Assembly (NCBI RefSeq): GCF_001672755.1
Contig: NZ_LZKI01000006.1
Location: 1 to 64,000, forward strand
Origin: Mycobacterium colombiense
GTDB taxonomy: Bacteria > Actinomycetota > Actinomycetes > Mycobacteriales > Mycobacteriaceae
Length of the DNA stretch: 64,000 nt
Reading direction: 5' to 3'
Made by a program: the position numbers and the translations under genes. Within the stretch, counting starts at the first letter, position 1. The number at the start of each line of letters is the position of its first letter. Below are positions 48,151-57,096 of this stretch, piece after piece. The notes beneath the pieces were generated by a model. The model did not search any database, was not told the DNA's origin, and was given only the letters and a program-made list of their open reading frames with translations.

Positions 48151-48849
48151 ATGGGCGACAGCAACGACATCTCATCGGCCGGCCCCGAGGGTCGGTTGCA
48201 CTCCGTGGACTCCTCGCTGACCGAACGGCAGCGCACCATTCTGAATGTCATCCGCGCCTCGGTCACCAGCCGCGGCTACCCGCCGAGCATCCGGGAGATC
48301 GGCGACGCCGTCGGTCTGACGTCGACGTCATCGGTGGCGCACCAGCTGCGCACCCTGGAGCGCAAGGGATACCTGCGCCGCGACCCCAACCGCCCGCGGG
48401 CCGTCGATGTCCGCGGGGCCGACGACGATGTGACGGTGCCCGCCACCGAGGTGGCCGGCTCGGACGCCCTGCCGGAGCCCACGTTCGTCCCGGTGCTCGG
48501 GCGCATCGCGGCCGGCGGACCCATCCTCGCCGAAGAGGCCGTCGAGGACGTCTTTCCCCTGCCCCGCGAATTGGTCGGTGAGGGAACGCTTTTCCTGCTC
48601 AAGGTGGTCGGCGACTCGATGGTCGAGGCCGCGATCTGCGACGGCGACTGGGTGGTGGTCCGCCAGCAGAACGTCGCCGAAAACGGCGACATCGTCGCGG
48701 CGATGCTGGACGGCGAGGCCACCGTCAAGACGTTCAAACGCGCCGGCGGTCAGGTCTGGCTGATGCCGCACAACCCGGCGTTCGACCCCATCCCCGGCAA
48801 CGACGCGAGCGTGCTGGGCAAGGTGGTCACGGTCATCCGCAAGGTCTGA
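48151..48849 (+). CDS. lexA: SOS regulator LexA
   Basis: A 232-residue repressor (Rv2720) that cleaves itself when RecA filaments form. The N-terminal winged helix covers residues 18-85 ([20 protein letters not shown] as the recognition region). The cleavage site is the Ala-Gly bond in GRIAAGGP. Ser of the catalytic dyad lies in VVGDSMVEA and Lys in [13 protein letters not shown] at 48151 is supported by the leaderless promoter; a GTG or ATG further upstream would read through the SOS box. It converges on the LGFP/sunset gene with an 18-bp gap. Confidence 0.97.
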   Translation: MGDSNDISSAGPEGRLHSVDSSLTERQRTILNVIRASVTSRGYPPSIREIGDAVGLTSTSSVAHQLRTLERKGYLRRDPNRPRAVDVRGADDDVTVPATEVAGSDALPEPTFVPVLGRIAAGGPILAEEAVEDVFPLPRELVGEGTLFLLKVVGDSMVEAAICDGDWVVVRQQNVAENGDIVAAMLDGEATVKTFKRAGGQVWLMPHNPAFDPIPGNDASVLGKVVTVIRKV

Positions 48850-48867
48850 CCCAGACAGCGGGCCGGG

Positions 48868-51084
48868 TCAGTCGGCCCGAGTGAATCCGTTGGCCTGGGC
48901 GACTTCCTCGCTCGACAACCAGATTTCGGCGAGCGTGTCCTTATACAGGTCGCTGCCCGGCGTGTAGTACAGGCCGTAGCGCGCGCTCGCCTTGATCGGG
49001 TATCCATCTGGCGCCTGGTACGGGTCGTCGAGCGGCAGGTGGATCGTGGGTCGGCCGTCCGGGCCCGCCAGGCCGTTCTCCGAGGCGTCCTCGGCGTCCG
49101 CGGCGGCGTGCCGACCGCTTCGTCCCGTGGTCCCGGCCGCGACCGCGCCCGCGACCACGGGCTCGGCTGCGTCCGCCCCCGCCGGGGTGTCCGCCGCGGG
49201 CTCGGCTGCCGGCTCGACATCGGGCTCCGGCGCCGCGAGCTCGGCGTATTCGTCCTCGGGTTCGGCGGCTTCCAGGGCGCCGGTCACGGCGTCGCTGTCC
49301 GGCGGGGTGTGCGGAACGGCGACGTCGGGATATTCGTCCTCCGCCGGATACACCTCCTCTGCGTAGCCGGCGTCGAGGTCCTCGGCGTCGACGTAGGCGG
49401 CGTCGTCCGCCGTCTCGGGTTCGGCGACGTCGGGAACGGCATCGGTGTAGTCGGTGTAGTCGGCTCCGGCGTCGGAATACTCTGCCTCCGACAGCATCTC
49501 CTCGGAGACCACCGGGATGGAATCGGTGTCGACGGCGTCGGGGTCATCGTCGGCGAACCCGTACTCGCTTTCGGCGGGGACCTGACGTTGCCAGCTGACC
49601 CGCCCGGCGTCGGGTTCGGGTTCAGGTTGGTGCGGCGCGCTGAGGGCGAACGACTGGGCGTCGTGGTCGGATTCGTCATGTCCCCAGCGTTCGTCGGCGT
49701 CATAGCCGAAGTCGCCGCGTTGATCGGGCGCGTAGCCCGCGGCGTCCTCGTGCCCGGGCCGGCGCCGGCGCCGGGCAAACAGCATCCACACCAGCAGCAC
49801 GAGCAACGCCAGCACCGGGATGGCGACCATCAGCCACCACCAGTGCCAGGTGAACTTCTTCGGGTGCGCCGGCATGGCCGAATTGCTCGGCTGGTTCTGG
49901 CCGGACACCTGCAGGCCGGACAGCAACGGCGCCAGGTTGGCCGGTTCCGTGCTGAACGTGTTCTTGGCGCGGTTCCACGAGATCTTGCCGCCGGTGAACT
50001 GCTGCGAAATCACGTCGCCGTTCACGGCCTGGTCGCCGACGGGTGCGCCGAGTTTGCCGGCGGGGGCGCGCAGCTTGTCCCACGCGGCCTTCATCGCCCC
50101 ACGCACGACGAACGCGCCGCGGTCGGACGTCCAGAAGATGACCGGCTTGTCGGCCGCCGAGAACGTGACGATGCGGCTGGAAGGCCCTATGCCGCCGTCG
50201 GTTTCGTTGGTGGTGGGGAAACCCAGGTCGCTGCCGACCGGTCCGCCCAGCGACTCGTATTTGAACAGGATGTCGTTCTCGACGGCGTTCGCGCCGGTGG
50301 CCGGGGTGAAGAAGACCTTGCCACCGGCGAAGTTCTGGGCGATTCCGTCACCGCCGACGGGATATTGCCCGCCCTGCTTGGCGCCCAAGGGTCCCGTGGG
50401 TCCGCCGGCCGCGCGCCAGGCCGTGTTGATCGCCGCCGTGGGATCGATGGCTACCTGCAGGCCCTTCAACTGGTCGGCCAGCGCCGGGGGTTCGGTGGTG
50501 AACTGCTTTGTTTGCCGATTCCACGAGACCAGCCCGCCGCTGAACTTCTGCGAGGACACCTCGCCGTTGTAGGTCTCGTCACCGACCGGCACGCCGAGAA
50601 CGCCACCCGAGCTGCCCAGCTTGTCCCAGGCGGTGTTCATGGCGCCGCGCACCACGAACGGGCCGTGCTCGGGCGTCCAGAAGATCACCGGCTTGTCGCT
50701 GGCCGCGAAGGTGATCACCCGGCTGTCCGGGCCGGACAGACCGGGCACTTCGTTGATGGCCGGGAAGCCCAGGTCGCTGCCGGCCGGCCCGCCGAGCTGC
50801 TCGTACTTGTCCAGCACAGGCCCGTAGGCGAATTTGGCCCCGGTGGCCGGGGTGAAGAACATCTTGCCGCCGTCGAAGTCCAGGACGAAACCGTCGCCGA
50901 CGGGGTAGACGTCGCCCTTGCGGGCGCCCAGCGGCGAGGTGTCGCCGCCGGCCTTGTCCCATGCGGCCATCATCGCCGCCTCGGCGTCGCCTATCGGACT
51001 CGCTACCGCGGTGGGGGCCAGCAAGACGGCGGCCAGTGCTGTGGTCGTCATGCTGACCAGCGCGCTTCCGATCAGCTTGCGCAT
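48868..51084 (-). CDS. LGFP-repeat transmembrane protein with sunset domain
   Basis: A 738-residue protein (Rv2721c by position). The signal sequence (1-30) precedes LGFP-type repeats (about 35-410: SDLGFPAINEV, GVLGVPVGDE, GPLGAKQGGQ, SDLGFPTTNET, GKLGAPVGDQ), which in other proteins bind the mycolyl-arabinogalactan wall. One membrane helix (about 427-452, WWWLMVAIPVLALLVLLVWM) is followed by an acidic, probably cytoplasmic region of about 230 residues and a C-terminal sunset domain (YPIKASARYGLYYTPGS...LAEIWLSSEEVAQANGF), also found in ArfC-type channel accessory proteins. ATG at 51084 has AGAGAGG upstream. It could link the wall with the cytoplasm; that is inference. Confidence 0.82.
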   Translation of the reverse strand: MRKLIGSALVSMTTTALAAVLLAPTAVASPIGDAEAAMMAAWDKAGGDTSPLGARKGDVYPVGDGFVLDFDGGKMFFTPATGAKFAYGPVLDKYEQLGGPAGSDLGFPAINEVPGLSGPDSRVITFAASDKPVIFWTPEHGPFVVRGAMNTAWDKLGSSGGVLGVPVGDETYNGEVSSQKFSGGLVSWNRQTKQFTTEPPALADQLKGLQVAIDPTAAINTAWRAAGGPTGPLGAKQGGQYPVGGDGIAQNFAGGKVFFTPATGANAVENDILFKYESLGGPVGSDLGFPTTNETDGGIGPSSRIVTFSAADKPVIFWTSDRGAFVVRGAMKAAWDKLRAPAGKLGAPVGDQAVNGDVISQQFTGGKISWNRAKNTFSTEPANLAPLLSGLQVSGQNQPSNSAMPAHPKKFTWHWWWLMVAIPVLALLVLLVWMLFARRRRRPGHEDAAGYAPDQRGDFGYDADERWGHDESDHDAQSFALSAPHQPEPEPDAGRVSWQRQVPAESEYGFADDDPDAVDTDSIPVVSEEMLSEAEYSDAGADYTDYTDAVPDVAEPETADDAAYVDAEDLDAGYAEEVYPAEDEYPDVAVPHTPPDSDAVTGALEAAEPEDEYAELAAPEPDVEPAAEPAADTPAGADAAEPVVAGAVAAGTTGRSGRHAAADAEDASENGLAGPDGRPTIHLPLDDPYQAPDGYPIKASARYGLYYTPGSDLYKDTLAEIWLSSEEVAQANGFTRAD

Positions 51085-51706
51085 ATGACCTCTCTGCACC
51101 TTCACCAAGCCTCCCAGCCGGCGGATATGGCTCTATCTGCGGCTATGCCCTTACCTGCATAACCGGCGAGCGGGCGGTCCTTGCGCGGAGAATGGACCCG
51201 CGCACGATCAGCCTTATCGCCGGGCTCGCATAACTTTGCTCCAGCCAACAAGAAATGCGAAGTCAAATCACGAATTTTACAAAAACGGATACCACACCGA
51301 TGTCGAAATGATGCCTGCCCCTGGCCCGATCGCGACCCACTGCGGCAACATTCGCGCAGCCGTGCGGATAGCGCACCGAAAGGCGGCGGGAACGCGGGAT
51401 CGAGTAACGCCGCCGGACTGCCGACTCGCACAGCGGAATTGCGTCGGACGCGGCGGCGCAGGGCGCAAGAGCCGTCGCCGGCACCGCGATCACGGGCCTG
51501 ATTACGTGTGACTGCGCGGTCGCCACACCCGAAACACATGCGCCGACGGTATGTGAACCATCGAACCATTCACGTGCTCTCCCCGACGCGACGGACCAAT
51601 CACGCGGATGGGTGTCGCTCACCGCCAATAGCGCAGCGCTGGTTGACCGGCCGAATGTTCGTCGCGCCTTTTCCGCGAGCGCGGCCGCTATCCAGCAAAC
51701 GAAACG
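51085..51706. other. 622-bp non-coding region with structured leader candidate
   Basis: No convincing gene is present on either strand. A 61-bp segment, 51163-51223, has long-range arms CCGGCGA (51163-51169) and TCGCCGG (51217-51223). Inside are GCGCGG (51183-51188)/CCGCGC (51198-51203) and GGTCC (51176-51180)/GGACC (51194-51198), which overlap by one base and so compete or form a pseudoknot. On the minus strand this lies 79-139 nt upstream of the LGFP/sunset ATG. An AT-richer block at about 51225-51310 could hold the promoter. Confidence 0.45.
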
Positions 51707-52867
51707 CTATACGCCGAGGCTGCGGCCGATGATTTCCTTCATGATCTCGGTCGTGCCGCCGTAGATGGTTTGCACCCGGGCATCCAGATAGGCGCGGGCA
51801 ACGGGGTATTCGCGCATGTAGCCGTAACCGCCGTGCAGTTGCAGGCAGCGGTCGATCAGGTGCACCTGCTTTTCGGTGCAGTACCACTTCGCCATCGCGG
51901 CCTGTTCGGCGGTCAGCTTGTGATCCAGGTGCAGGCGGACGAACTCGTCGACCATCATGCGGACCACGGTCGCCTCCGTCGCCAGCTCGGCGAGCACGAA
52001 GCGGCTGTTCTGGAAGCTGCCGATCGGCTTCCCAAATGCCTTGCGCTCCTTGGTGTATTCCAGGGTCTGCTCCAGCACCTGCTCCATGGCCGCGGCCGCC
52101 ATGATGGCGATCGAGATGCGTTCCTGCGGCAGGTTCTGCATGAGGTAGATGAACCCCATCCCCTCCTGACCCAGCAGGTTCTCGGCCGGCACCTTGACGT
52201 CGGTGAAGGACAGCTCGGCCGTGTCCTGGGCGTCCAGCCCGATCTTGTCCAGGTGGCGACCGCGCTCGAAGCCCTCCATGCCGCGCTCGACGGCGAGCAG
52301 CGAGAAGCCCTGCGCACCCTTTTCCGGGTCGGTCTGCGCGACCACGATCACCAGATCGGAGTTGATTCCGTTGGTGATGAACGTCTTTGAGCCGTTGAGC
52401 ACGTAGTGGTCGCCCTGCTTGACCGCGCGGGTCTTGATGCCCTGCAGGTCGCTACCGGTGCCCGGCTCGGTCATCGCGATCGCCGTAATCAGCTCTCCGG
52501 TGCAGAATTTCGGTAGCCAGCGCTGCTTCTGCTCCTCGGTGGCCAGGGCCAGCAGGTACGGCGCGACGATGTCGTTGTGCAGGCCGAAACCGATGCCGCT
52601 GTAGCGTCCGGCGGTGGTCTCCTCGGTGATGATCGCGTTGTACCGGAAGTCCGGGTTGCCGCCGCCGCCGTACTCTTCGGGCACCGCCATGCCCAGGAAG
52701 CCTTGCTTGCCGGCCTCCAGCCACACACCGCGGTCGACGATCTTCGCCTTCTCCCACTCGTCGTGGTAGGGCGCGACGTGGCGCTCCAGGAAGCCCCGGT
52801 AGGACTCACGGAACAGGTCGTGCTCTGGCTCGAAAAGCGTGCGCTGGTATTTGATGGCGCTGCCCAT
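51707..52867 (-). CDS. fadE20: Acyl-CoA dehydrogenase FadE20
   Basis: A 386-residue flavoprotein (Rv2724c) catalysing the alpha,beta-dehydrogenation of an acyl-CoA. ITAIAMTEPGTGSDLQGIKT is the first family signature, and FITNGINSDLVIVVAQT follows. The second signature is LHGGYGYMREYPVARAYLDAR. The catalytic Glu is probably in YGGTTEIMKEIIGRSL near the C-terminus, as in long-chain-type enzymes. The chain length preferred is unknown. ATG at 52867 gives MGSAIKYQRTLF. Expression may be controlled by the palindrome at 52910-52927. Confidence 0.93.
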   Translation of the reverse strand: MGSAIKYQRTLFEPEHDLFRESYRGFLERHVAPYHDEWEKAKIVDRGVWLEAGKQGFLGMAVPEEYGGGGNPDFRYNAIITEETTAGRYSGIGFGLHNDIVAPYLLALATEEQKQRWLPKFCTGELITAIAMTEPGTGSDLQGIKTRAVKQGDHYVLNGSKTFITNGINSDLVIVVAQTDPEKGAQGFSLLAVERGMEGFERGRHLDKIGLDAQDTAELSFTDVKVPAENLLGQEGMGFIYLMQNLPQERISIAIMAAAAMEQVLEQTLEYTKERKAFGKPIGSFQNSRFVLAELATEATVVRMMVDEFVRLHLDHKLTAEQAAMAKWYCTEKQVHLIDRCLQLHGGYGYMREYPVARAYLDARVQTIYGGTTEIMKEIIGRSLGV

Positions 52868-52909
52868 TAAAAGACCTCCGGCGACTGGGGATTCTGCAGC
52901 CCAAGATAT

Positions 52910-52927
52910 ACCAACCGGACGGTTGGT
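52910..52927. promoter_or_regulatory. 18-bp TetR-type palindrome before fadE20
   Basis: ACCAACCG-GA-CGGTTGGT is a perfect palindrome (8-bp arms, 2-base centre), 43 bp upstream of the fadE20 ATG. Its size and symmetry are typical of TetR-family operators controlling fatty-acid or branched-chain catabolism. No TetR gene is in the window, so the regulator must be elsewhere. Confidence 0.7.
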
Positions 52928-53018
52928 CGGCAGCCGGCGGGGTCGCCCACCGTCACCTCGAGGGGGTCTGACGGGCCCTGCGCTGCACGGATCGCCCGAG
53001 ATACCGCGCGAATGCCGG

Positions 53019-54458
53019 TCAGTCGGCCGAGAACTCGCGCAGCCGTCCGGCCAGCGCCATCGGAACCCGGGCCCTGATGCGGGTGCCCTCGGCGTTGTGC
53101 TCCTCCTGCTGGACGCGTCCGTCGGAGTGCAGGCGGGCCACCAGGTCGCCGCGGTGGTATGGGATCACCACGTCGACGGCGGTGTCGGCCGGGACGGCGA
53201 GCTCGGCGATCCGGCGGCGCAGGGCGTCGATGCCGTCGCCGGTGCGCGCGGACACGAACATGGCGCCCGGCAGGGCGTGACGAAGCTTGGCCAGCGTCAG
53301 ATCGCTCGCGGCGTCGACCTTGTTCACCACCACCAACTCCTGCGGCGCGTCGCCCTCGTGGTCGGTCCCGTAGTCGGCGACGACCTCGGAGATGACCTGG
53401 CGGACCGCGTTGATCTGCGCCAGCGGGTTGACGTCGGAGCCGTCGACGACGTGCACCAGCAGGTCGGCGTCGACCACCTCTTCCAGCGTGGAGCGGAACG
53501 CCTCGACCAGCTGGGTGGGCAGGTGCCGGACGAATCCGACGGTGTCGGTGAGCACGAACGGGCGGCCGTCCTCGAACTCGGCGCGCCGGGTGGTGGGCTC
53601 GAGGGTGGCGAACAACGCGTCCTGTACCAGCACCCCGGCCCCGGTCAGCGCGTTGAGCAGGCTCGACTTGCCGGCGTTGGTGTAGCCGACGATGGCGATC
53701 GCGGGCAGGTCGCTGTGCACCCGCCGGCTGCGCTGGGTGTCGCGGACCTGCTTCATGTCTTTGATCTCGCGACGCAGCTTGGCCATGCGCTCACGGATGC
53801 GCCGCCGGTCGGTCTCGATCTTGGTTTCACCGGGACCGCGCAGTCCCACTCCTCCCCCGCTGCCGCCCGCGCGGCCACCGGCCTGCCGGGACATCGATTC
53901 ACCCCAGCCGCGCAGCCGCGGCAGCATGTATTCCATCTGCGCCAGCGCGACCTGCGCCTTGCCCTCCCGGCTGGTGGCGTGCTGGGCGAAGATGTCCAGG
54001 ATCAGCGCGGTGCGGTCGATGACCTTGACCTTGACGGCCTTCTCCAGCGCGGTCAGCTGAGCCGGGGACAGCTCACCGTCGCAGATGACGGTGTCGGCAC
54101 CCGTCGCCAGCACCACCTCCCGCAATTCCTGCGCCTTGCCCGAGCCGATGTAGGTCGACGGGTCGGGCTTGTCGCGGCGCTGGATCAGCCCTTCGAGCAC
54201 CTCGGAGCCGGCGGTTTCGGCCAGGGCGGCGAGCTCGGCCATGCTGGCCTCGCTGTCCGCGGCGGTGCCGTCGGTCCACACGCCGACCAGGACGACCCGC
54301 TCGAGCCGGAGCTGGCGGTATTCGACTTCGGAGACGTCGGTGAGTTCGGTCGACAGGCCGGCGACGCGGCGCAGCGCGGACCGATCTTCGAGGGCGAGTT
54401 CGCCCGTGCTGGGCTCCGCAACTGCCGGAGCGTGATCACGAAATTCTGGTTCTGTCAT
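53019..54458 (-). CDS. hflX: Ribosome-associated GTPase HflX
   Basis: A 479-residue GTPase (Rv2725c) that splits or rescues stalled ribosomes, linked to macrolide and hypoxia responses in mycobacteria. The HflX N-terminal domain covers about 30-190 (STYIGSGKAQELREVVLATG) with a coiled helix. G1: VGYTNAGKSSLLNALTG; G3: LTDTVGFVRHLPTQLVEAF; G4: VVNKVDAASD. A Gly-rich linker (GGRAGGSGGGVGLRGPGETK) precedes the G domain. ATG at 54458 (MTEPEFRDHAP) was preferred to a codon at 54479. The dapF gene is upstream on the same strand with a 46-bp gap. Confidence 0.95.
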   Translation of the reverse strand: MTEPEFRDHAPAVAEPSTGELALEDRSALRRVAGLSTELTDVSEVEYRQLRLERVVLVGVWTDGTAADSEASMAELAALAETAGSEVLEGLIQRRDKPDPSTYIGSGKAQELREVVLATGADTVICDGELSPAQLTALEKAVKVKVIDRTALILDIFAQHATSREGKAQVALAQMEYMLPRLRGWGESMSRQAGGRAGGSGGGVGLRGPGETKIETDRRRIRERMAKLRREIKDMKQVRDTQRSRRVHSDLPAIAIVGYTNAGKSSLLNALTGAGVLVQDALFATLEPTTRRAEFEDGRPFVLTDTVGFVRHLPTQLVEAFRSTLEEVVDADLLVHVVDGSDVNPLAQINAVRQVISEVVADYGTDHEGDAPQELVVVNKVDAASDLTLAKLRHALPGAMFVSARTGDGIDALRRRIAELAVPADTAVDVVIPYHRGDLVARLHSDGRVQQEEHNAEGTRIRARVPMALAGRLREFSAD

Positions 54459-54504
54459 AGGCAATAAAAGATGATGCACGCCAAAACGGTGTCGTGCACC
54501 TGAT

Positions 54505-55377
54505 TTAACGCTGCTGTGCGCGCCACCATTCCTCGCTGAGTTCTCCTTGGGCTAGAAGTACGGACGGTCCTCGCAGGAAGCTGGTGGCGTCTGTGATGGT
54601 GACGACGACCTCGCCGCCGGGCACGCGAACGGTCAGGGCGCCGGTGGCCGTCCCGGCACTAGCCAGCGCGGCGACCGCGGCCGCGACCGTTCCGGTGCCG
54701 CAGGAGCGCGTCTCGCCGACGCCGCGCTCGTGCACGCGCATGTGCACCGCCCCCTCGGCGGGTGCGGTGACGATCTCGACGTTCACCCCGTCCGGGAACT
54801 GGGCGGCATCGAAGCTCACCGGCGCGGCCACGTCCAGCGCGGCCAGTGCGTCGGCCGTCAGTTGTGGGTCGACACAGGCCAGGTGCGGATTGCCCACGTC
54901 GACCGCCAGGCCGGAGAACCGCCGGCCCCCCACGACGGCGTCGCCGGGGCCCAGCGTGTTGGCCTTGCCCATGTCGACGCTGATGTCGGCGGTGGTCGCG
55001 TCGGCGCGATGCACTGCGACCGGCCGCGGACCGGCCAGGGATCCGACCACGAATTCGTCGCGGGATTCCATGCCGCTGGCGCGCAGGTAGTGCGCGAAGA
55101 CCCGCACGCCGTTGCCGCACATCTGGGCGACGGACCCGTCGGCGTTGCGGTAGTCCATGTACCAGTCGCCGGCGTCCACCCCGTCGGGCACCCGGTCGAG
55201 CACGCCGGCCGACAGCGCCGCACCGGCGGTGGTGACCCGCAGCACCCCGTCGGCGCCCAGCCCGCGGCGCCGGTCGCACAGCGCGGCGACCCGCGCCTCG
55301 GTCAGGCCCAGCTCGGCCTGCGGGTCCGGCAGCACCACGAAGTCGTTTTGGGTGCCGTGACCCTTGGCGAAATTCAC
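54505..55377 (-). CDS. dapF: Diaminopimelate epimerase DapF
   Basis: A 290-residue enzyme (Rv2726c) that converts LL- to meso-diaminopimelate for lysine and peptidoglycan. The two catalytic cysteines are in [16 protein letters not shown] and [33 protein letters not shown] is the N-terminal signature and [10 protein letters not shown] the mid-signature. The start is GTG at 55377 (MNFAKGHG), 4 bp after the miaA stop. The order miaA-dapF-hflX is conserved in mycobacteria and suggests one transcript. Confidence 0.96.
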   Translation of the reverse strand: MNFAKGHGTQNDFVVLPDPQAELGLTEARVAALCDRRRGLGADGVLRVTTAGAALSAGVLDRVPDGVDAGDWYMDYRNADGSVAQMCGNGVRVFAHYLRASGMESRDEFVVGSLAGPRPVAVHRADATTADISVDMGKANTLGPGDAVVGGRRFSGLAVDVGNPHLACVDPQLTADALAALDVAAPVSFDAAQFPDGVNVEIVTAPAEGAVHMRVHERGVGETRSCGTGTVAAAVAALASAGTATGALTVRVPGGEVVVTITDATSFLRGPSVLLAQGELSEEWWRAQQR

Positions 55378-55381
55378 CTGC

Positions 55382-56353
55382 TCAGGATACGTGGCGCCAG
55401 GCCCGCACGGCGGCGTCGACGACCGCGGCGCTCTCGGCCGGGGTCGCGGCGCCGACGTCGAGCCACTGCACCCGGTGATCGCGGCGGAACCAGGACCGCT
55501 GGCGCCGGACGTAGCGCCGGGTGCCGAAGAAGGTCTGCTCGCGCGCGTCCCGCAGCTGATCGGCGCCGGGGCCCGCCGGACCGCTCTGGTCCAGCGCGGT
55601 CAGCACCTGCGCGTAGCCCAGCGCCCGCGACGCGGTGACACCGTCGCGCAGGCCCTTGTCCAGCAGCGCGATCACCTCGCCGACCAGACCCCGGTCGAAC
55701 ATGGCGTCGGTGCGCCGGGCCAGACGATCGTCGAGAAGCGTTGTGTCGCAGTCTAATCCGACGATGACCGTATCCCATCTTGGGGCGCCGATCCGGGGCG
55801 CGGAGGCGGCGAACGGCTGACCGGTCAGCTCGACCACTTCCAGGGCACGCACCGTGCGCCGGGCGTCGGTGGGCAGGATGGACGCGGCCGCGGCGGGATC
55901 GCGGCGGGCCAGCTCGGCGTGCAGCTCGCCGACCCCGATCTCGGCGAGCCGCTGCTCCCAGCGCGCGCGCACCGCGGGATCGGTGGCCGGAAACGACCAG
56001 TCGTCGAGCAGCGACTGGATGTAGAGCATGGAGCCGCCCACGATGATCGGCACCGCGCCCCGGGCCGCGATCGCTTCGACGTCGGCCGCGGCGGCGCCCT
56101 GATAGCGGGCGACGGTCGCGGTCTCGGTGACGTCGAGGACGTCGAGCTGGTGATGCGGGATGCCGCGCCGGGCGTCGACGGGCAGCTTGGCGGTGCCGAT
56201 ATCCATGCCGCGGTAGAGCTGCATCGCGTCGGCGTTGACGATCTCGACGCGGACGCCGAGACGCTCGACCCGTTCCGCGAAGTCGAGGGCCAACTGCGAC
56301 TTGCCGGTGCCGGTGGGGCCGATGATCGCCAGCGGGCGCACGGCGGCCGTCAC
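55382..56353 (-). CDS. miaA: tRNA dimethylallyltransferase MiaA
   Basis: A 323-residue enzyme (Rv2727c) that adds a dimethylallyl group to A37 of tRNAs reading UNN codons. The P-loop is [39 protein letters not shown] and [12 protein letters not shown] are family motifs. The C-terminal [16 protein letters not shown] contacts tRNA. The start is GTG at 56353, overlapping the stop of the preceding gene by 4 bp (GTGA); a GTG four codons later is possible. MiaB, which acts on the same base, is encoded at 61524-63035. Confidence 0.95.
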   Translation of the reverse strand: MTAAVRPLAIIGPTGTGKSQLALDFAERVERLGVRVEIVNADAMQLYRGMDIGTAKLPVDARRGIPHHQLDVLDVTETATVARYQGAAAADVEAIAARGAVPIIVGGSMLYIQSLLDDWSFPATDPAVRARWEQRLAEIGVGELHAELARRDPAAAASILPTDARRTVRALEVVELTGQPFAASAPRIGAPRWDTVIVGLDCDTTLLDDRLARRTDAMFDRGLVGEVIALLDKGLRDGVTASRALGYAQVLTALDQSGPAGPGADQLRDAREQTFFGTRRYVRRQRSWFRRDHRVQWLDVGAATPAESAAVVDAAVRAWRHVS

Positions 56354-57042
56354 AGCTGCCAGGCGCCGGCGAAGTAGCCCACCCCGTAGGGCGCTCCGCG
56401 GTACAGCTCCTTGGCGGATCGGGGTCCGGGCTCTGCCAGGCCGGCCAGTACCTGAAATGCGACCCGGCCGTGGATCTGCTGCGGCAGGCGGCGCAGCGCG
56501 GCGATGTCCCCGCCGGCCAACGCGTCGTCCAGGGCCTGTTGGGCGTCGGTGTTTTCCGGGTCGTATCCGCCGGGGGCAGCCGGTGTCAGCGTGTTCGCGC
56601 CGTCGGCCACGACCAGCACCCCGACCGGCTCGGCCAGCAGGTCGACCTCGGCGCGCAGGTGTCTGCCCAGACTCAGCGCGGTGTCGGCGTCGTGGTCGGC
56701 GCGGTAGACGCGGACCTGCGCGCTGGCGTTCGGCTGCGCCTGGCCGCGTACCCACCCGGCGAGCAGCGCGCAGATCGGCAGTGTCATCGGCGGGGCGGCC
56801 TCGTCCGCCTGCGGGGAGAGCCGAACGCGGACGTCCGCGCCGAAACCCGCGAAGGTGCCGACCGCGTCGGGATCCAGCACGTCGTCGTCGGGTCCCGCCC
56901 CGATCACCACCCAGCGGTCGGGCAGCAGCGCGGCCGCGGCAAGCGTCGCCGCGGCCAGGTCGGCGACCTCGGCGACGGCCGTTCCGGCGAGTTCGGGGAC
57001 AAGGACCGGCGCCGACGGGACGATCGCAATCGCGCTCAGCAC
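56350..57042 (-). CDS. Class III extradiol dioxygenase-like protein
   Basis: A 230-residue protein (Rv2728c). It starts [19 protein letters not shown], which resembles the LigB/MEMO-type fold of class III extradiol dioxygenases, but the metal-binding His pair of active enzymes is not clear. [15 protein letters not shown] and [20 protein letters not shown] are the other conserved parts. It ends [18 protein letters not shown]. It is translationally coupled to miaA (4-bp overlap), so a link with translation or tRNA is possible; the function is unknown. ATG at 57042. Confidence 0.8.
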   Translation of the reverse strand: MLSAIAIVPSAPVLVPELAGTAVAEVADLAAATLAAAALLPDRWVVIGAGPDDDVLDPDAVGTFAGFGADVRVRLSPQADEAAPPMTLPICALLAGWVRGQAQPNASAQVRVYRADHDADTALSLGRHLRAEVDLLAEPVGVLVVADGANTLTPAAPGGYDPENTDAQQALDDALAGGDIAALRRLPQQIHGRVAFQVLAGLAEPGPRSAKELYRGAPYGVGYFAGAWQL

Positions 57043-57096
57043 GCCACCAAACTAACGTGGCGGCCCGGCGCTAGTGCGGCGTGCCGGGGCCGGACG

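Noticed and set aside
51102..51569. 155-codon minus-strand frame in the large intergenic region
   Set aside because: The product is Arg/Cys-rich without domain-like composition and has no ribosome binding site; treated as non-coding.
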